Positions 60,937 to 64,000 of a DNA stretch of 64,000 nucleotides are shown here, piece by piece (the first letter of the stretch is position 1; each line of letters begins with the position of its first letter). The stretch comes from an uncultured Bacilli bacterium (GTDB lineage Bacteria; Bacillota_I; Bacilli_A; RFN20; CAG-826): NCBI GenBank assembly GCA_934700895.1, contig CAKUXV010000007.1, positions 1 through 64,000 on the forward strand, in the 5' to 3' direction. A program made the translations under genes and the position numbers. The notes under the pieces were generated by a model that saw nothing but the letters and a program-made list of their open reading frames with translations, was not told the origin of the DNA and did no database searches.

Positions 60937-61899
60937 TTACCGGGAGGAACCGCCGTCACGCTTCTCGCCCGTCCGTTTTGGGAAGAATTGCTCGTATTGC
61001 TTCTTCATGTCTTCCATCGTCAAATGGGTGTAAACCTGCGTCGTGTTGATGCTTTCGTGACCCAGAAGTTCTTGAATCAAACGCAAATCGGCACCGTTTT
61101 CCAAGAGATGGGTGGCAAAGGAATGCCGCAACTCGTGAGGATGAAGGTCCAAAGATAACCCCGTTACCTCTTCTACGTGATGCAAAATGTATTCAAGCCC
61201 GCGAACCGTAAGGGTTCCACCTTGGGCACTAAGAAAAAAACTTTTGGGTCTTTGATGAGACACGGCGGGTGTCCACTTGGCAAGTAAATCGGGGCGCAAT
61301 TCGCTGTAATAACGCTTCATCCATTTCATCGCATTGATTCCAAACGGGACCATACGATACTTCTTTCCTTTGCCGTAAACGCGAATCATACGGTTGCCGT
61401 AATCGATGGACGAGGGTTCGAAACGAACGAGTTCGGAAGCGCGCATCCCGGAAGCATAAAGCAGTTCTAAAATGGCTTGATCCCGTACCATCAAGGGGTC
61501 ATCCCGTTTGGCATTTTCCTCCAACAATTTGTTCACTTGATCTAAAAAGAGGGCATGGGGGTATTTGATTTCGGCCCTTGGAGCCTTCACATCGCGGAAG
61601 GGGTTTTTCGTACAATGGGCTGCATCGTGGATGCGCTCATAGTCGTAAAAAGAACGTAAAGCGGAAAGGCGTCTTGCTAATGTTCTCTTCGATTCTCCTT
61701 TGGAGAGTTGGTCTTGGAGAAACATCAAAATCGTCATTTCTTCCACTTCGAAAATCGGAACTCCGATGGATTCTGAATAATCGAAAAAGGACGCGATGTC
61801 CCTTTCGTAATTGTCGATGGTATTGGGAGAATAATTCCGAGAGAAAAGAAGATATTGGCTATACGGCTGAAGCAATTCTTTCCACTTATTCTCGGCCAT
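60937..61899 (-). CDS. xerC: Tyrosine recombinase XerC-like
   Basis: A 320-residue site-specific recombinase. N-terminal SAM-like domain YLLFSRNYSPNTIDNYERDI near 16-35. Catalytic domain: LLYASGMRASELVRF near 149 (first Arg), LDLHPHELRHSFATHLLENGADLRLIQELLGHESINTTQVYTHL near 255-298 with H-x-x-R, H and the nucleophile Tyr. In Firmicutes a topA-trmFO-xerC order is the rule and XerC resolves chromosome dimers at dif. ATG 61899 is chosen over 61920 by the family start; it overlaps trmFO by 14 bp. Confidence 0.93.
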   Translation of the reverse strand: MAENKWKELLQPYSQYLLFSRNYSPNTIDNYERDIASFFDYSESIGVPIFEVEEMTILMFLQDQLSKGESKRTLARRLSALRSFYDYERIHDAAHCTKNPFRDVKAPRAEIKYPHALFLDQVNKLLEENAKRDDPLMVRDQAILELLYASGMRASELVRFEPSSIDYGNRMIRVYGKGKKYRMVPFGINAMKWMKRYYSELRPDLLAKWTPAVSHQRPKSFFLSAQGGTLTVRGLEYILHHVEEVTGLSLDLHPHELRHSFATHLLENGADLRLIQELLGHESINTTQVYTHLTMEDMKKQYEQFFPKRTGEKRDGGSSR

Positions 61900-63187
61900 G
61901 GTCCTCGATTTCCTCTGCAAAAGATTGTATCGCTTTTAAAGAGGATTGGATGCAGGCATCGCGGTTTTCTTTTCTTGCCCCCGGGACTAACGCCCAGTTC
62001 GCATTCATTGGCTGAAAATATTTGCCTTCGGCGTGGAGGATATAGCTAACAAGTCCACCATAAATCGTTTCACGGGGGATTTTGACGAAGGACCTTCCTT
62101 CCAACCTCCTCGAAGCGTGAATGGCACACAAAATACCCATAGCCGCGCTTTCGACGTACCCTTCTACGCCCGAAAGCTGTCCGGCAACAAAGACGGAAGG
62201 ATGAACTTTGAGAGATAAGTCGTTTTGCAAAACGCGGGGGGCATCAACATAAGAATTGCGGTGCATCAAGCCATATCGCAAAAATTCAACATGCTCCAAT
62301 CCAGGGATCATGGAGAAAACGCGTTTTTGTTCTGGATAGGTTAAATTGGTTTGGAATCCAACGATATTGTAGTAATCGCCAAGCTTAGTGTCTTGACGCA
62401 ATTGGACTACAGCATAGGGCTTGGGATGTTCCGGCGTTTCTAAGCCAAAAGGCTTTAACGGCCCATGCCGCAAAGTCTCTCCTCCACGGCTAGCAATGAC
62501 CTCCACGGGAAGGCAGCCCTCAAAATAATGGGTATCGAATTCGTGGAGCAATGCTTTTTGGGCACCAAGCAATTCGCGAACTAGCGCATAATACTCGTCC
62601 TTGGTGAAAGGGCAATTGATATAGGACCCGTCATCTTGGTCATAACGGGATTTGAAATAGGCCTTAGAAAAATCGATACTCGATTTCTTAACGATTGGGG
62701 CAGAAGCATCGAAAAACGAAAGGTTCTTTTGACCGATTTTTTGACTCAAATCTTCTAAAAGAGTGGGGGACGTAAGGGGCCCCGTAGCTAAAATCGTAAG
62801 AATTCCATCATCAGGAAGCGAAGTCACTTCTTCGCGATGAACATGTAAATTCGGGAAGGAATTCAATTTGTCCGTAATGTAACGAGCAAATAACTCACGA
62901 TCCACGCCCAACGCATTGCCAGAAGGCACTTCAGAGGCGTCGGAAGCCTCCATCATCAAGGATCCCAAATGACGCATCTCTTCCTTCAAAAGACCGCAGG
63001 CATTGGTTAGTTGTTTGGATTTGAGGGAATTGGAGCAAACGAGTTCGCCGAAAAGATCCGTCTCATGGGCTCCATCCGAATAAGACGGACGCGCTTCAAA
63101 AAGATGGACGTCATATCCCTTTTTCAGCAAATAATAGGCGGCTTCCGCTCCCGCTAATCCGCCGCCAATAACGCGAATTTCAGCCAA
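61886..63187 (-). CDS. trmFO: Methylenetetrahydrofolate-tRNA-(uracil-5-)-methyltransferase TrmFO
   Basis: A 433-residue flavoprotein making m5U54 in tRNA with methylene-THF as donor. FAD-binding VIGGGLAGAEAAYYLLKKG near 6-24, ETDLFGELVCSNSLKS near 46-61, and GALKEEM-like LLKEEMRHLGSLMMEASD, then GNALGVDRELFARYIT, MHRNSYVDAPRVL near 321, and the VAGQLSGVEGYVESAAMGILCA block near 345-366. TTG 63187 is taken as start because GGAG lies 8 nt before it and it gives the family N-terminus; a longer frame to 63250 overlaps topA. Directly follows topA. Confidence 0.93.
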   Translation of the reverse strand: MAEIRVIGGGLAGAEAAYYLLKKGYDVHLFEARPSYSDGAHETDLFGELVCSNSLKSKQLTNACGLLKEEMRHLGSLMMEASDASEVPSGNALGVDRELFARYITDKLNSFPNLHVHREEVTSLPDDGILTILATGPLTSPTLLEDLSQKIGQKNLSFFDASAPIVKKSSIDFSKAYFKSRYDQDDGSYINCPFTKDEYYALVRELLGAQKALLHEFDTHYFEGCLPVEVIASRGGETLRHGPLKPFGLETPEHPKPYAVVQLRQDTKLGDYYNIVGFQTNLTYPEQKRVFSMIPGLEHVEFLRYGLMHRNSYVDAPRVLQNDLSLKVHPSVFVAGQLSGVEGYVESAAMGILCAIHASRRLEGRSFVKIPRETIYGGLVSYILHAEGKYFQPMNANWALVPGARKENRDACIQSSLKAIQSFAEEIEDHGRE

Positions 63188-63192
63188 TGGAG

Positions 63193-64000
63193 CTACTCCT
63201 TTTTCGAATCGTCCGACGTTTTCTTGTCGATCCATTCGTGATAATGGCAACGCGGGAAATTGGTGCAGCCCAAGAACTTAGCCTTTTTGCCTTGTTTCAC
63301 AACGAGGTGACCCGTTTTGCATTTGGGGCAAGGTTTCACGTAATCCGCATCGGTATAAGTCACTTTTTCTTTTGGCTTGGTTTCCTTGCCGTCTAAGCTA
63401 CGGGTATAACGGCAATTGGGGAAATTGGAACAGCCAACGAATTCTTCGCCCTTCTTGTTCTTTTTAATCACGAGAGGAGACCCACATTCCGGGCATAGCT
63501 CTCCCGTTGGCTTATCGTCGGGTTTTTCTTTTTTGATGTAATGGCAGGCAGGGAAATTGGAGCAGCCAATGAATTTTTGTCCCTTGCGGTTGCGTTTGAC
63601 GACCAAAGGATGGCCACATTCCGGGCATAGCTCTCCCGTTTCTTCCGGGGGTTCCTTTCGCATTTCATCGCGAACCTTTTCGTAATTTTCGTTGAACGGT
63701 TGATAGAAGGCATTCATCGTATCCAAGAACGATTCCTTGCCCGCTTCCACTTCATCCAACGTGCTTTCCATTTTGGCGGTATAAGAAGTCGAAACAACGT
63801 CGGGGAAGAATTTCTTCAAAACCGCGACGGTTTTCTTTCCGTCATCTGTCGGAGTTAAAACACCGCGATTGCTTGAAACATATTTTCGCTTCAATAAGGT
63901 TTCGATCGTCGTCGCATAGGTGGATGGACGGCCAATGCCCTTTTCCTCCATCGCCTTAACGATCGAAGCTTCGTTAAAGGATGGTTCCGGCTTAGTAAAT
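63193..64000 (-). CDS. topA: DNA topoisomerase I, C-terminal part (partial, continues beyond the window)
   Basis: The visible ~269 residues are the C-terminal end of bacterial topoisomerase I. MEEKGIGRPSTYATTIETLLKRKYV is the family's conserved block in the body of the enzyme, and LTPTDDGK follows. Three Cys4 zinc ribbons then bind single-stranded DNA: CPECGHPLV with FIGCSNFPACHY, CPECGSPLV with FVGCSNFPNCRY, and CPKCKTGHLV with FLGCTNFPRCHY. The start lies beyond 64000. First visible gene of topA-trmFO-xerC. Confidence 0.96.
   Translation of the reverse strand, partial: FTKPEPSFNEASIVKAMEEKGIGRPSTYATTIETLLKRKYVSSNRGVLTPTDDGKKTVAVLKKFFPDVVSTSYTAKMESTLDEVEAGKESFLDTMNAFYQPFNENYEKVRDEMRKEPPEETGELCPECGHPLVVKRNRKGQKFIGCSNFPACHYIKKEKPDDKPTGELCPECGSPLVIKKNKKGEEFVGCSNFPNCRYTRSLDGKETKPKEKVTYTDADYVKPCPKCKTGHLVVKQGKKAKFLGCTNFPRCHYHEWIDKKTSDDSKKE

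Overview
The window looks like a chromosomal segment of an uncultured, low-to-mid GC Firmicute of the Bacilli / Erysipelotrichales / RF39-like kind. The support is the gene order topA-trmFO-xerC, rpsB-tsf-pyrH-frr-uppS-cdsA-dxr-rseP-polC, PolC-type DNA polymerase III, pcrA-ligA-gatCAB, an ECF thiamine transporter with a TPP riboswitch, and TATAAT/TTGACA-like promoters. TGA is a normal stop codon (folC and the glycosyltransferase at 30341 end on it), so the Mollicutes code 4 is not used. The lineage call is inference from gene content only.

Layout. 1-423: decayed ATPase. 596-2477: smpB-folC-small membrane protein. 2532-8542: single genes (M6 protease lipoprotein, CDF transporter, gpmA, mtnN, hydrolase). 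8704-18176: two minus-strand operons, gatCAB-DUF1836-galE and pcrA-ligA. 18299-21298: membrane proteins with Pro/Gln/Asn/Tyr-rich tails, then asnS. 22899: orphan AbiEi-like winged-helix regulator. 23843-26373: t6A tRNA-modification genes tsaE, tsaB-rimI fusion, tsaD. 26425-29620: NtdP-like protein, DUF3137-like protein, thiT with riboswitch. 29630: ung. 30341-38366: surface-polysaccharide locus (two GT4, flippase, TupA-like ATP-grasp, polymerase-like protein, GT-D-like protein, lipoprotein). 38426-42950: trpS, dut, CmpB-like membrane protein, tRNA-Ala, small proteins. 42990-45800: three broken genes and tRNA-Arg. 45927-47905: ECF sigma factor with a membrane-anchored serpin. 48011: tRNA-Pro. 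48186-64000: polC back to topA.

How the parts work together. The right third is core information processing and envelope lipid synthesis: ribosomal protein S2, EF-Ts, UMP kinase, recycling factor, undecaprenyl-PP synthase, CDP-DAG synthase, DXP reductoisomerase, site-2 protease, PolC. GatCAB makes amidated tRNA. AsnS is also present, so GatCAB probably serves Gln-tRNA. The middle polysaccharide locus should draw on undecaprenyl phosphate from UppS.

The most interesting signals are (1) an ECF sigma factor overlapping a gene for a one-TM serpin placed like an anti-sigma factor, (2) a recurrent promoter layout whose -10 box ends about 7 nt before the start codon with no Shine-Dalgarno, suggesting frequent leaderless mRNAs, (3) five CTAGAA repeats spaced 10.5 bp apart on average, and (4) an orphan AbiEi-like regulator with a palindrome inside its own promoter.
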